Assembly: GCF_022513565.1 (NCBI RefSeq) | Contig: NZ_JAKWBE010000018.1 | Span: 103,535-167,534, forward strand | Source: Streptomyces gilvus | GTDB lineage: Bacteria; Actinomycetota; Actinomycetes; Streptomycetales; Streptomycetaceae | DNA: 64,000 nucleotides | Direction: 5' to 3' | Shown here: in pieces, positions 1-8,800 of the stretch | How positions within the stretch are numbered: position 1 is the first letter of the stretch | Layout of the letters: each line of letters starts with the position of its first letter | Notes under the pieces: generated by a model | What the model was told of the DNA's origin: nothing | Database searches by the model: none | The model's input: only the letters and a program-made list of their open reading frames with translations | Program-made: the position numbers and the translations under genes

Positions 1-1906
1 GCGGCCTTGTCACCTGAGCCCAGCACGAGGGCGCCGGCGCCGCTGATGCCGGAGGCGGAGTAGTCGTACTGCGGGGATCCGCTGATGTCGGCGTAGGTCG
101 CGGGGTAGACGGGGTCCTGGCCGGGGGACGCGGTGAGGTCGATCTTGTCGAGGGTGACCTCGCCCGTGGCGCCCTTGGCCAGTGTCAGGGTGTGCGTGCC
201 GGCCGTCAGCGACACCGGGGTGCTCACGGTGGAGCGGTAGGTCCAGTTCAGGGTCGTCGGGTAGGTGATGGTCTTCGCGGAGCCGCCGTCGACGGTGAGG
301 GTCTGGGTGGCGGGGGTGGCCGTCTGGCCGGACTGGTTGCCGTAGAAGATGTTCAGGTCGTACGTGCCGGTGGCCGGGACACTGACCGTGAAGGCGACCT
401 TGCTGGTCGGCTGGTTGAGGCTGCCGACGTCCTTGGTGCCCGAGGTGGCGTAGCCGTAGGGGTTGGACACCGTGCCCTGGGTGTAGACGGTGCCGCTGGT
501 GATGGCCGCGTTCTCGGCCTCGTACGACTGCTGCCAGGGCACCTTGGCCGCGGTCGGCCTGCCGCTGCCGGCCGGGTTGACGAGGATGCGGTAGGCCGCC
601 ATCGGGTCGAGGCCGGTCAGCGGGACGGTGATGCTGCCGTCGGCGCCGACGGTCACGGTGCCGCGGGACAGCACGGCGGCGTGGCCCCCGCGCCCTCGTA
701 GCCGCTCCAGGCGGTGCGCTCGACGGAGACGTCGACCCTGCTGCCGAAGGAGCGCGGTATGTGCCGGACGACCGTGTCGACCGAGCCGGAGGCGCCACCG
801 CCGAGCAGTACCTGCGCCTGCTTGCGGCCGGTGTCCAGGGAACCGATGCCCTGAAGGGTGTCGACGGTGTTGGCCTGTGGCGGGGTCACCTCGACGGTCT
901 GGCCGGTCAGGCCCGCGTACCAGCGCAGCAGCCACCAGTCGCCGTTGGGGATGTTGGTCTGGCTGACGTTGCCGTCGAGGTTTCCGGCCATGTCCCAGTA
1001 GGCCTGGTCGGCGTAGACCTTGTTCCGCTCGAACATGGACATCCACTGGATCATCTGACCGGGGACGGACAGGTCGCGGCGGTCGCCGAACTCGTCGATG
1101 TTCACCGGCAGATGGCTGATGCCGGCGGTGGTCTCCAGGGTGCGGTAGGCGGCGAGGTTCGACTCGAAGTGGGACAGCGAGCCGGGATCCAGCTCGTGCC
1201 ATGTGGTGACGTCCGGAAGGACGTCGTTGGCCTTGGCCCACGGGTAGAAGTCGCCCATGAGACGGGGGTCGTAGTGCGTCTCGTTGGGGCCGGCGATCCT
1301 GGCGTCCGGGATGATCGACCGGATCTTGTGGTAGACGGTGGCCCAGTCGCTCTCGAAGCTGCTGAGCGCGCTGTGGTACGTGGACGTCGTGGAACTGCCC
1401 AGACCGGTGTACCAGTTGCCGTCCGGCTCGTTGAACGGCACCCACACGAACGAGTTCGCGTCGGGGCGGCCGGCGACCTTGCGGACCATCGTGTCGACCT
1501 TGGACAGGTAGTCGCTCAGTCCCAGGTTCTCGTACGGCCAGTCGGCGTAGACGTCCTGCATGTAGACCAGGTTGTCGCGGCCGCCGCCCCGGGCGAACTG
1601 CGGCTGGACGACCAGCGCGTCACCGTTCGGGTGCTGCGCACCGTCGGGTGCCTTCGTCGCGATCGACGTCATGTGCAGGGGCGTCGTGATGTCGTCACCG
1701 GGGACGCCGTCGTCGCTGAGGCCGTACAGGGCGCCGTTGGCCCCGTGCATGACGGCGCCGGTGGTCCGGCCGAGATCCACGGTGAGCTGCGGATCGGCCG
1801 CGTGGGCGACCGGGCCGCTCAGCGCCGTGCCGACGAGGACGGCGGTGAGGGTGACGGCGCCCGCGAGGCGCCGGGCACGTCCTGCTCTGTGGTCGGTTCG
1901 AGGCAT
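1..1906 (-). pseudogene. Secreted clan GH-A glycoside hydrolase with C-terminal carbohydrate-binding module; frameshifted, runs off the window start
   Basis: The ATG at 1906 follows a GGAGGAC ribosome site and opens a signal peptide ending near AHA (residues 34-36). A TIM-barrel-like domain follows, with NEP at 159-161 (E160, likely acid/base) and DEFG at 271-274 (E272, likely nucleophile), the arrangement of clan GH-A glycosidases. After YEGAG the frame stops at 653. Shifting by one base near the C5 run at 685-689 restores a good protein (GHAAVLSRGTV..., then YEAENA and a beta-rich CBM6/35-type module) that stays open to position 1. The simplest reading is one base missing from a G/C homopolymer, by mutation or sequencing error. 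It lies downstream of the sugar ABC genes on the same strand, so the substrate is probably a plant oligo- or polysaccharide. The exact GH family is uncertain (GH39/GH5-like). Confidence 0.7.
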
Positions 1907-1918
1907 GCGTGTCCTCCG

Positions 1919-1940
1919 CCTCCCGCGTCGCTGCGGGAGG
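1919..1940 (-). other. Small hairpin in the leader of the GH gene
   Basis: CCTCCCGC and GCGGGAGG form an 8-bp perfect stem with a 6-base loop between the permease stop (2012) and the hydrolase start (1906). One arm lies beside the purine-rich ribosome site, so it could weaken translation or act as a partial terminator after the transporter genes. No T-tract follows. Function is inferred only. Confidence 0.3.
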
Positions 1941-2011
1941 ATCGTGTGGGAACCGGGGGTGATGGGCCGGGGCGCGCGGGGAGGAACGCCCCGGGGACTG
2001 TGGGGGCGGGG

Positions 2012-2866
2012 CTACTTGACGGCTCCGCTGGTGATGCCGGCGACGACCCGGCGCTGGGCGACGACGAAGACCGCCACCATGGGCAGGCTCATCATCACGA
2101 CGTAGGCGAAGATCAGGTGCCAGTTGTTCAGGTACAACTGGGCGTTGGCGACCTGGTAGAGGTTGAGCGGCAATGTGGCCTTGGAGCCGCCGCCGAGCAC
2201 GAAGAACGCGTAGAAGATGTCGCTCCAGGCGAAGAGCATCACCATGATCGTCGCGGTGGCGATGACCGGCCGCAGCAGCGGCAGGATGATCTGGAAGAAG
2301 ACCCGCGGCGGGCCGGCGCCGTCCATGCGGGCCGCCTCCTCCAGTTCCTCGGGAAGATTGCGGATGAAGCCGGTCATGAAGAAGATCGACGTGGACAGGT
2401 ACATCCCGGTGTAGACCGCGATCATGCCCAACTGGGTTCCGGCGAGGCCGAGTTGCCGCAGCTCCATGACGATGGTGATCACGGCGGGCGGCAGCAGCAG
2501 GCCGCTGATGCTGAGGGCGTACAGGATGCTCACCAGGCGGCCGGTGCGGCGGGCGAAGACCCAGGCCGCACCCGCGCCCAGCAGCAGCACGAGGACGACG
2601 GAGGGGACGACGACCAGCAGGCTGTTGACGAAGCCCTGGATCATCTTGCCCTGGTCGAAGGTCTGCCGGTAGTTCTCGGCGGCCTGCACGTGGTGCGGCA
2701 GCGAGAGGTTCGGCTTGATCGCCTCGGACTGGGGCTTGACGGAGGTCACCGCGACGAGCCAGAGCGGGATGCCGATGGTGACGGCGGCGATGACCACGAC
2801 GACGGCGGGCCGCACCCAGCGCGGCAGGCCCGGACGGGCGGGGGCGAACGCGGATACGGCGGTCAC
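2012..2866 (-). CDS. Carbohydrate ABC transporter permease, MalG type
   Basis: A 284-residue inner-membrane protein of the MalG/UgpE family (binding-protein-dependent transport inner-membrane component). About six hydrophobic segments are visible. The cytoplasmic EAA loop reads EEAARMDGAGPPRVFF before ILPLLRP, the docking site for the ATPase. The GTG start at 2866 overlaps the TGA of the upstream permease (GTGA), so translation is probably coupled. An in-frame extension upstream to 3865 exists but runs through the neighbouring permease in a wrong frame and is not used. No ATPase gene is nearby; in streptomycetes the shared MsiK-type ATPase is usually encoded elsewhere. Substrate is inferred from neighbours to be a galactose-containing oligosaccharide. 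Confidence 0.92.
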   Translation of the reverse strand: MTAVSAFAPARPGLPRWVRPAVVVVIAAVTIGIPLWLVAVTSVKPQSEAIKPNLSLPHHVQAAENYRQTFDQGKMIQGFVNSLLVVVPSVVLVLLLGAGAAWVFARRTGRLVSILYALSISGLLLPPAVITIVMELRQLGLAGTQLGMIAVYTGMYLSTSIFFMTGFIRNLPEELEEAARMDGAGPPRVFFQIILPLLRPVIATATIMVMLFAWSDIFYAFFVLGGGSKATLPLNLYQVANAQLYLNNWHLIFAYVVMMSLPMVAVFVVAQRRVVAGITSGAVK

Positions 2867-3819
2867 TGGTTGTTCTCCCTGCGGCGCAGACCGACGATGA
2901 CGGGCACGGCGAGGACGACGACGATGAGGAACAGCACCAGGCTCATCGCGGACGCCTGCGCGTACAGCCCCTGTCCGAAGACGCGGAACATGTAGATGTT
3001 GAACACCTCGGTCTCGCTGCCCGGGCCGCCGGCGGTGGTGGCCTGGACGATGTCGAAGGTGTTCATGGAGCCGATCAGCGCGGTGGTGACGTTGAAGGTC
3101 ACCGCGGGCGCCAGCAGCGGGAACCTGATGGACCAGAAGGTGCGCCAGGCGCCCGCGCCGTCGATGCGGGCCGCCTCCAGCACGTCGCCCGGCATGCTCT
3201 TCAGACCGGCCAGGTAGATCAGCATGGCCAGGCCCATCCACTTCCAGCCGTGGATGAGGGTCACGACGACCAGCGTCCAGGTCGTGGACCCGAGCCACGG
3301 GGTGTCGACGTGGTGTCCCATGAGGGAGGACAGGACGCTGTTGAGGGCGCCGTCCTGGGCGAGCAGCGCCCGGAAGATGTAGCCGACGGCGAGGGCCGAG
3401 ATCAGCACCGGCAGGAAGAAGACGGCGCGGAAGAAGCGGTTGAAGCGGGTGTCGCGCTCCAGCAGCAGGGCCAGGGCGAGCCCGAAGCCGTTCTGGAAGA
3501 GGGCGACCAGCACCGCGTACTCCACGGTGATGCGGATGTCCCGGAGCATCGAGCCGTCCTGCAGGACGCTGCGGAAGTTGGACAGTCCGGCGAAGCGGAT
3601 GTCCGGGTGGAACGCCGACCAGTTCGTGAACGGATAGACGAAGTTGAGCAGGTTCGGCAGCAGGAAGAAGGCGCCGAAGACGGCGAGCGCGGGCAGGGCG
3701 AACCACCACGGCTGGTCGGACCTGCCGCGCGGCCGACGACGCGGCGCGCGCCCGGACGGACGGCCCGCTTCCTTGCTGGGGTTGACGTCGGTGACGCCGA
3801 TGGTGGCTGTGTCCGCCAC
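2863..3819 (-). CDS. Carbohydrate ABC transporter permease, MalF type
   Basis: A 318-residue permease of the MalF/UgpA family. The N-terminal 36 residues are basic and rich in Arg/Pro, followed by a first membrane span (WWFALPALAVFGAFFL) and several more. The EAA loop EAARIDGAGAWRTFW is followed by IRFPLLAPA. The GTG start at 3819 has a GGAGG site five bases upstream. Its stop overlaps the start of the MalG-type partner by GTGA. It sits 76 bp downstream of the solute-binding protein gene on the same strand; that spacer contains CCCGGG arms that could form a weak hairpin, as is common after binding-protein genes that need higher expression. Confidence 0.92.
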   Translation of the reverse strand: MADTATIGVTDVNPSKEAGRPSGRAPRRRPRGRSDQPWWFALPALAVFGAFFLLPNLLNFVYPFTNWSAFHPDIRFAGLSNFRSVLQDGSMLRDIRITVEYAVLVALFQNGFGLALALLLERDTRFNRFFRAVFFLPVLISALAVGYIFRALLAQDGALNSVLSSLMGHHVDTPWLGSTTWTLVVVTLIHGWKWMGLAMLIYLAGLKSMPGDVLEAARIDGAGAWRTFWSIRFPLLAPAVTFNVTTALIGSMNTFDIVQATTAGGPGSETEVFNIYMFRVFGQGLYAQASAMSLVLFLIVVVLAVPVIVGLRRRENNQ

Positions 3820-3895
3820 TTCTCACCTCCGAGGGGTGGCCCCGGGCGCTTCGGCGGGGAGGCACCCGGGACGGGACTTGCGAAGGGACGGGCTG

Positions 3896-5206
3896 TCAGA
3901 AGCCGGCGACGCCACGCGCCTTGAGGACCTGGGTGAACTGGTCCTCGGCGGCCTGCGCCACCTGCTGCGGTGTCTTCTTGCCGTAGATCATGTCGGCGAG
4001 GGCGAGGTGCATGTCGGGCGCGGTCAGGGCCTTGACCTGGAACACGCCGGTCGCGCTGGAGAGGGAGTCGGCCTGGGCGAGGGCGGTCTGCGGCAGTCCG
4101 GCGGGGTTGGGCACGGACGGCTCGACGGAGACGACCTTGTTGGCCTTGATGTAGGCCGGGTAGTCCTTGCCGAGCCAGAAGGACAGGAACTGCCGGGCCG
4201 CGTTCTGCCGCTTGGCGTCACCGGTGTTGAAGGCGACGACACCGTTGGTCTGGTCGGGCGAGTACAGGGCCTTGGCGGAGCTGTTGGAGACGGGGAACCA
4301 GCCCAGCTTCTGGTCCATCTCGGCGGTGCTGGCGGTGGCCTGGATCTCGCTCTGCAGGGAGGTGACGTTCACGGCCATCGCGGCGCTGCCGTCCAGGATC
4401 GCCTTGCCCTGGTCCACGAAGGTGGCCGTCTTGTAGTTCTTCTGCGCCAGCCCGCCGTCCAGGACCTTCGCCTTGTACTTCTTGATCGCGTTGACGATCA
4501 CCGGGTCGGTCCACTTGGCCTGGTTCTTGTTGAGCTTGTCCCAGAAGCTCTGCGGCAGGTCGGTCATCTGCAGCTGGACCTGCCACTGCAGCGGCCACTT
4601 GTCACCGCCCACCTCGAAGAACGGCGCGACGCCCGTCTTGGACTTGATCGTCGCGGCGGTGGCGAGGAGGTCGTCGTAGCTGGTGGGCATCTTGGTGATG
4701 CCCGCCTTCTTGAAGACGTCCTTGTTGTAGTAGACGCCCAGGGAGGCGGGGCTGGTGACGATCGCGGCGTAGCGGTGGCCGTCGACCTGGCCGAGGCCCT
4801 GTTCGGTCTTGCCGAGCTTGGAGACCCAGTCCTCGTTGTCGAGTTGGAGCAGGTTCTTGGCCGGCTGGATGAACGGCAGGGTGCTGCCCGTGGGCTGCCA
4901 GAACATCAGGTCGGGCTTGTCGCCGGAGGCCAGCTTGGTGGGGACGTTCGACTCGTAGGGGTCGGGTATCACCTGGGTGCTGACGGTGGCTCCGGTCGCC
5001 TTCTCGAAGGCGTCGATGACCTGTTTGGGCTCGGTGACGCTGTTCTGCGCCACCCACATGGTCAGGTGGACGCCCTTCAGGCTCGCCGTCGCGTCGACCG
5101 ATCCGGTGGGGGCGGCGCCGCTGCTGCCGGCGGTGGCGTCACTGCAGGCGGTGGCTGCCAGTCCGAGGGCACACACGACGGCGAGGGAGGAGACGGCTCT
5201 TTTCAT
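3896..5206 (-). CDS. Extracellular solute-binding lipoprotein, family 1 (sugar)
   Basis: A 436-residue family 1 solute-binding protein. The N-terminus has a basic start (MKR), a hydrophobic core and a lipobox ATAC with the lipidated Cys at 21, so the mature protein is tethered to the outer face of the membrane. The body shows typical features of the class: LTMWVAQ near the start, FEKATGATV, and the YYNKDVFKKAGI block. It delivers an oligosaccharide to the two permeases downstream. It is the first gene of the operon; 90 bp separate it from the LacI gene upstream on the same strand, so it may be transcribed with the regulator or from that gap. The ligand cannot be read from sequence; the adjacent GH36 enzyme suggests alpha-galactosides. 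Confidence 0.93.
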   Translation of the reverse strand: MKRAVSSLAVVCALGLAATACSDATAGSSGAAPTGSVDATASLKGVHLTMWVAQNSVTEPKQVIDAFEKATGATVSTQVIPDPYESNVPTKLASGDKPDLMFWQPTGSTLPFIQPAKNLLQLDNEDWVSKLGKTEQGLGQVDGHRYAAIVTSPASLGVYYNKDVFKKAGITKMPTSYDDLLATAATIKSKTGVAPFFEVGGDKWPLQWQVQLQMTDLPQSFWDKLNKNQAKWTDPVIVNAIKKYKAKVLDGGLAQKNYKTATFVDQGKAILDGSAAMAVNVTSLQSEIQATASTAEMDQKLGWFPVSNSSAKALYSPDQTNGVVAFNTGDAKRQNAARQFLSFWLGKDYPAYIKANKVVSVEPSVPNPAGLPQTALAQADSLSSATGVFQVKALTAPDMHLALADMIYGKKTPQQVAQAAEDQFTQVLKARGVAGF

Positions 5207-5296
5207 GGGGCTTCCTTAGGCACACGAGGGTTGGCGGAGCGGTGCTGTGAAGGCGGGGGACGGAGGGGGTGAAGCGCAGGCGTGTCCGGGCCCGGG

Positions 5297-6367
5297 TCAT
5301 GCCTCCCGGCTCCCGGTGCTTTCGCGCCGGACCAGTTGGGGGCCGACGAGTGTGGGCTCGGGCGGCTGGTAGTCGGATTCCAGTTGGCCGCGCAGGAGTC
5401 CGAAGGCGGAGCGGCCCAGACCCTGGAAGTCCAGGCGGACCGTGGTGAGGGCCGGGGTGATGAACTGCGAGTGGGGGGCGTCGTCGAAGCCGATGACGCT
5501 GACGTCCCCCGGGACGGACCGGCCGGCGTGGTGCAGGGCGCGCAGGACACCCAGCGCCAGGTCGTCGTTGCCGCACAGGATCGCGGTGACGTCCGGATCC
5601 CCGGCGAGCTTGCGGCCGGCGTCGTAACCGGCCTGGGCGTCCCAGCCCTTGCCGGTCGGGGGCGGCGGGGTGACACCCGCGGCGATCAGGGCCTGCCGCC
5701 AGCCCTCAGCGCGCGGTGCCGCCGAACGCCGGGACCCCGTGGACGCCGGAATCGCCACGTAGTGGACGGTGGGGTGACCGAGGCCGAGCAGGTACTCGGT
5801 GGCGGCGCGGGCCGCCGTCCGGTCGTCGACCCAGACCGCCGGACGCGGAGGGGTGCGGCCCGGTGGCGGGGCCTCTACGGCGGCGGCGCAGGGCACGTTG
5901 GACGGGACCCGGTCCAGGGCCGCCGCGCCGAGCCGGTCGAATCCGATCACCACGAGCCCGCCGCCGGCCGCGGCCGCGGTGGCGATCGTACGGTCCAGGT
6001 CGTCCTCCGGGGTGAGGACCCGGACGCCGACCGAGTAGCCCGCGGCGCGGGCGGCCTCCTCCAGGCCCTGCAGGGTGGCCGCGTAACCGTAGAGGACGGT
6101 GTTGGAGGTCAGCACCGTGACCGTCTTCGTGACGCCGCTGGCCAGGGCGAACGCGGTGGCGTTGCGCCGGAAGCCGAGGGACTCGATGGCCTCCTCGACC
6201 CGGCGGCGGGTCTCCTCCTTCACGTTCGGGTGGTCGTTGATGACCCTCGAGACGGTCTGGTAGGAGACGCCGGCCGCCTGGGCGACATCACGAATGCTTG
6301 CGGGCTTGTGCTGGCTCCCCTGCGGAGCGGCAGGGCCGCCGGAGCTTGTGTGACCGGTCACAACCAT
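5297..6367 (-). CDS. LacI-family transcriptional regulator (sugar-responsive repressor)
   Basis: A 356-residue LacI/GalR protein. The helix-turn-helix lies at about residues 24-43 (SIRDVAQAAGVSYQTVSRVIN), followed by the hinge region (EEAIESLGFRRNATA) and a periplasmic-binding-like effector domain (KTVTVLTSNT, VVIGFDR, AILCGNDDLALGVL, VIGFDD). The ATG at 6367 is chosen because the frame upstream carries no family similarity; about 20 poorly conserved residues precede the HTH, so a GTG one or two codons in cannot be excluded. A perfect palindrome at 6349-6362 falls inside codons 2-6, and a second operator lies just upstream, consistent with autorepression and control of the divergent alpha-galactosidase. 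Confidence 0.93.
   Translation of the reverse strand: MVVTGHTSSGGPAAPQGSQHKPASIRDVAQAAGVSYQTVSRVINDHPNVKEETRRRVEEAIESLGFRRNATAFALASGVTKTVTVLTSNTVLYGYAATLQGLEEAARAAGYSVGVRVLTPEDDLDRTIATAAAAGGGLVVIGFDRLGAAALDRVPSNVPCAAAVEAPPPGRTPPRPAVWVDDRTAARAATEYLLGLGHPTVHYVAIPASTGSRRSAAPRAEGWRQALIAAGVTPPPPTGKGWDAQAGYDAGRKLAGDPDVTAILCGNDDLALGVLRALHHAGRSVPGDVSVIGFDDAPHSQFITPALTTVRLDFQGLGRSAFGLLRGQLESDYQPPEPTLVGPQLVRRESTGSREA
6346..6363. promoter_or_regulatory. LacI operator candidate O1
   Basis: TTGTGTGACCGGTCACAA contains a perfect 14-bp palindrome (TGTGACC/GGTCACA, 6349-6362). It overlaps the first codons of the LacI gene, a position suited to autorepression by roadblock. It shares TGTGA and TCACAA arms with the site at 6375-6390, 27 bp away centre to centre. 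Confidence 0.6.
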
Positions 6368-6374
6368 GCGAGGA

Positions 6375-6390
6375 TTGTGAGCGGTCACAA
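6375..6390. promoter_or_regulatory. LacI operator candidate O2
   Basis: TTGTGAGCGGTCACAA has matching TTGTGA/TCACAA arms around a 4-base centre, the size and form expected for a LacI-family operator. It lies in the 191-bp divergent region between the LacI gene and the GH36 gene, so it can serve both promoters. Confidence 0.65.
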
Positions 6391-6558
6391 CACGGCCGTC
6401 AAGAGGCTGAAACCAGGGCGTCACGCTTCCGGCACACGAGCGGCACGCGCCCCGGCAACCCGTCCCACCCCGTAAGCCACGGGTCACCTGCGCAGATCCT
6501 CTGAAAAGATCCGTGTCGGGCCACTGACACAAGTACTTGTCCCAGAAGGGGAACCGCG

Positions 6559-8763
6559 TTGACAGCTGCTGCCGAGGTCGCCAAGGAGTCCCTGCTGTGG
6601 AGCGATGACGCCCTTGGACTGCGTGCCGTGGCCGACCCTTCCGGGTCGGTCAGACTCACCGACGACGGCCACCCGTGGGACTGTCTGGTGCCGCTCGCCG
6701 AAGTCCTGCTCACCGGGCACGGCCGGACCTGGTCGGGTGAACGCTTCATCGACACGGCCGTCGGCGCCCGCCTGGTGCTCCGCGGCCACGAGACGGTCCA
6801 GGACCGGGAGTGGCGGCACACCACGATCCGCCTGACGGACCCGGACACCTCACTCGCCGCCGACGTCACCCTCAGCACCGTTCCCGGCGCGGGCTTCGTG
6901 CGCTCGCAGGTCCGTCTGGTCAACGAGGGCGACACTCCCCTGCACGTGGAGGGCGTGTCCACCCTCACCCTCGGCGGCATCACCGACGCGGAGAAGGGCC
7001 TCGACGGCCTCACGGTGCACTGGGCGGACAACGACTGGCTCGCCGAGTGCCGCTGGCGCCGCGCCGCGTTCCGGGACCAGGTCGTCCCGCTGAACCGGAG
7101 CGCTCACGGTCACGAGGGCCGCGGCTGCTTCGAGCGCTACTCCCAGGGCACCTGGTCGACCGGCCGGCACCTTCCCCTCGCCGCCCTCACCGACAGCGCG
7201 GGAGGAACCTGGCTCTGGCAGATCGAGTCCAGCGCCGGCTGGCGCTTCGAGACCGGGGAACGCGAGGGGGCCGCCTACCTCGCCCTGTTCGGACCGGACG
7301 ACGCGCATCACCAGTGGCGGCAGACGCTGGCCCCGGGTCAGGAGTTCACCACCGTGCCCGCCGTCCTGGTCCGCACCCGCAGCGGCGGCCTGGACGCGGC
7401 GTTCGGGGAACTCACCGCCTACCGCCGCCGCATCCGCCGCGCCCACCCCGATCACACGGCGCTTCCCGTGATCTACAACGACTACATGAACACCCTCATG
7501 GGCGACCCGACCACCGAGAAGCTCCTGCCGCTCGTCGAGGCGGCCGGGGCCGCCGGAGCCGAGGTCTTCGTCATCGACGCCGGCTGGTACGACGACGACT
7601 CCCAGGGCTGGTGGGACGCGGTGGGCGCCTGGGAACCCGCCGGGCGCCGCTTCCCCGGCGGCATCCAGGAAGTCCTCGACGCCATCCGACGGCACGGCAT
7701 GACACCCGGCGTGTGGCTGGAGCCCGAAGTCGTCGGCGTACGCAGCCCGCTGGCCCGCGCCCTGCCCGACGAGGCGTTCTTCCGGCGGGGCGGGGTCCGG
7801 CTGACCGAGCACGGCCGCCACCACCTCGACCTGCGCCACCCGGCCGCCCGCGCCCACCTCGACCGGGTCGTCGACCGCATCGTGGGCGAATGGGGCGTGG
7901 GCTACCTCAAGCTCGACTACAACATCAACGCCGGCCCCGGCACCGAGAGCGACTCGGAAAGCGCTGGCGCCGGACTGCTGGGGCACCACCGCGCCCACCT
8001 CGACTGGCTCGCCTCACTCCTCGACCGGCACCCCGGCCTCGTCCTGGAGAACTGCGGCTCGGGGGGCCTGCGCATGGACTACGCGCAGCTGGCCGTGACC
8101 CAGCTGCAGTCCACCAGCGACCAGCAGGATCCCCTGCGCTATCCGCCCATCGCGGCGGCGGCCGCGACCGCGGTGGCCCCCGAACAGGCCGCCGTCTGGG
8201 CCTACCCGCAACCCCACTTCACGCTCGACGAGATCGCCTTCACGATGGTCACCGCACTGCTGGGGCGTGTGCACCTCTCCGGATTCCTCGACCGCATGGA
8301 CGAGGAGCAACTCGCCCTCGTGCGCTCGGGCATCGAGCTCTACCAGCGCATCCGCCCGGAGATCGGCGGCGCCCGCCCGTTCTGGCCGCTCGGACTTCCC
8401 GGGTGGGAGGACTCCTGGCTCGCCCACGGACTGCGCGCTCCGTCCGCGACCTACCTCGCGCTGTGGCGACGCGACACGGTCTCCGAGGCGGTTTCGCCGA
8501 ACGTCTCCGGCGAGGCGGCCGCGCAGAACGTCGACACCGGCGTCCGGGGCGTCCGCATCCCGCACCTGCGGGGCAGCCACCTGCACCCGGAGGTGCTCTA
8601 TCCGACGGACGCGGGCGCCACGGCGACCTGGGACGCGACCGACGGAACGCTCACCGTGACCCTGCCCCGCGTCAACACCGCGGTCCTGCTGCGTCTCGGC
8701 GGCACTCCGCCGACGAATCGCCCCGTACCAAACGAAAAGACCTGGTCAGGGTCGCGACAGTAA
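6559..8763 (+). CDS. Alpha-galactosidase, GH36
   Basis: A 734-residue GH36 enzyme that removes terminal alpha-1,6-galactose from oligosaccharides such as melibiose and raffinose. No signal peptide is visible, so it acts in the cytoplasm on imported sugar. The N-terminal beta-sandwich (to about residue 300) precedes the barrel, which carries FVIDAGWYDDD (337-347), MTPGVWLEPE (381-390), YLKLDYN (449-455, nucleophile D453), LENCGSGG (496-503) and TSDQQD (519-524, acid/base D521). The length matches the bacterial family. The start is TTG at 6559, supported by AAGGGG eight bases upstream. It is divergent from the LacI gene and probably repressed by it. Together with the ABC importer it makes a complete uptake-and-hydrolysis module. 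Confidence 0.95.
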   Translation: MTAAAEVAKESLLWSDDALGLRAVADPSGSVRLTDDGHPWDCLVPLAEVLLTGHGRTWSGERFIDTAVGARLVLRGHETVQDREWRHTTIRLTDPDTSLAADVTLSTVPGAGFVRSQVRLVNEGDTPLHVEGVSTLTLGGITDAEKGLDGLTVHWADNDWLAECRWRRAAFRDQVVPLNRSAHGHEGRGCFERYSQGTWSTGRHLPLAALTDSAGGTWLWQIESSAGWRFETGEREGAAYLALFGPDDAHHQWRQTLAPGQEFTTVPAVLVRTRSGGLDAAFGELTAYRRRIRRAHPDHTALPVIYNDYMNTLMGDPTTEKLLPLVEAAGAAGAEVFVIDAGWYDDDSQGWWDAVGAWEPAGRRFPGGIQEVLDAIRRHGMTPGVWLEPEVVGVRSPLARALPDEAFFRRGGVRLTEHGRHHLDLRHPAARAHLDRVVDRIVGEWGVGYLKLDYNINAGPGTESDSESAGAGLLGHHRAHLDWLASLLDRHPGLVLENCGSGGLRMDYAQLAVTQLQSTSDQQDPLRYPPIAAAAATAVAPEQAAVWAYPQPHFTLDEIAFTMVTALLGRVHLSGFLDRMDEEQLALVRSGIELYQRIRPEIGGARPFWPLGLPGWEDSWLAHGLRAPSATYLALWRRDTVSEAVSPNVSGEAAAQNVDTGVRGVRIPHLRGSHLHPEVLYPTDAGATATWDATDGTLTVTLPRVNTAVLLRLGGTPPTNRPVPNEKTWSGSRQ

Positions 8764-8785
8764 ACGCCTTGTACCGTACTGCGCG

Positions 8786-8800
8786 TATAGTTTCGCTGTG
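8786..8800 (+). promoter_or_regulatory. -10 element giving a probable leaderless start for the IclR gene
   Basis: TATAGT at 8786-8791 ends six bases before the GTG start at 8798, and no ribosome-binding sequence precedes the GTG. This is the geometry of a leaderless mRNA. The surrounding GCGTATAG is repeated, in the same strand orientation, in the promoter of the Rieske operon (12308-12315). Confidence 0.45.

Noticed and set aside
761..2995. A 744-codon plus-strand open frame over the first hydrolase and permease genes
   Set aside because: It runs antisense through two recognised gene ends and shows no domain; its residues are G/V/D/R rich as expected from GC bias.
2012..3865. One 617-residue fused permease
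   Set aside because: The open frame crosses the partner permease in a wrong frame. The GTG at 2866 with a GTGA overlap gives a normal MalG-type protein.
6559..8763. Export of the GH36 enzyme
   Set aside because: No signal peptide or twin-arginine motif at the N-terminus; the adjacent importer makes a cytoplasmic role more likely.
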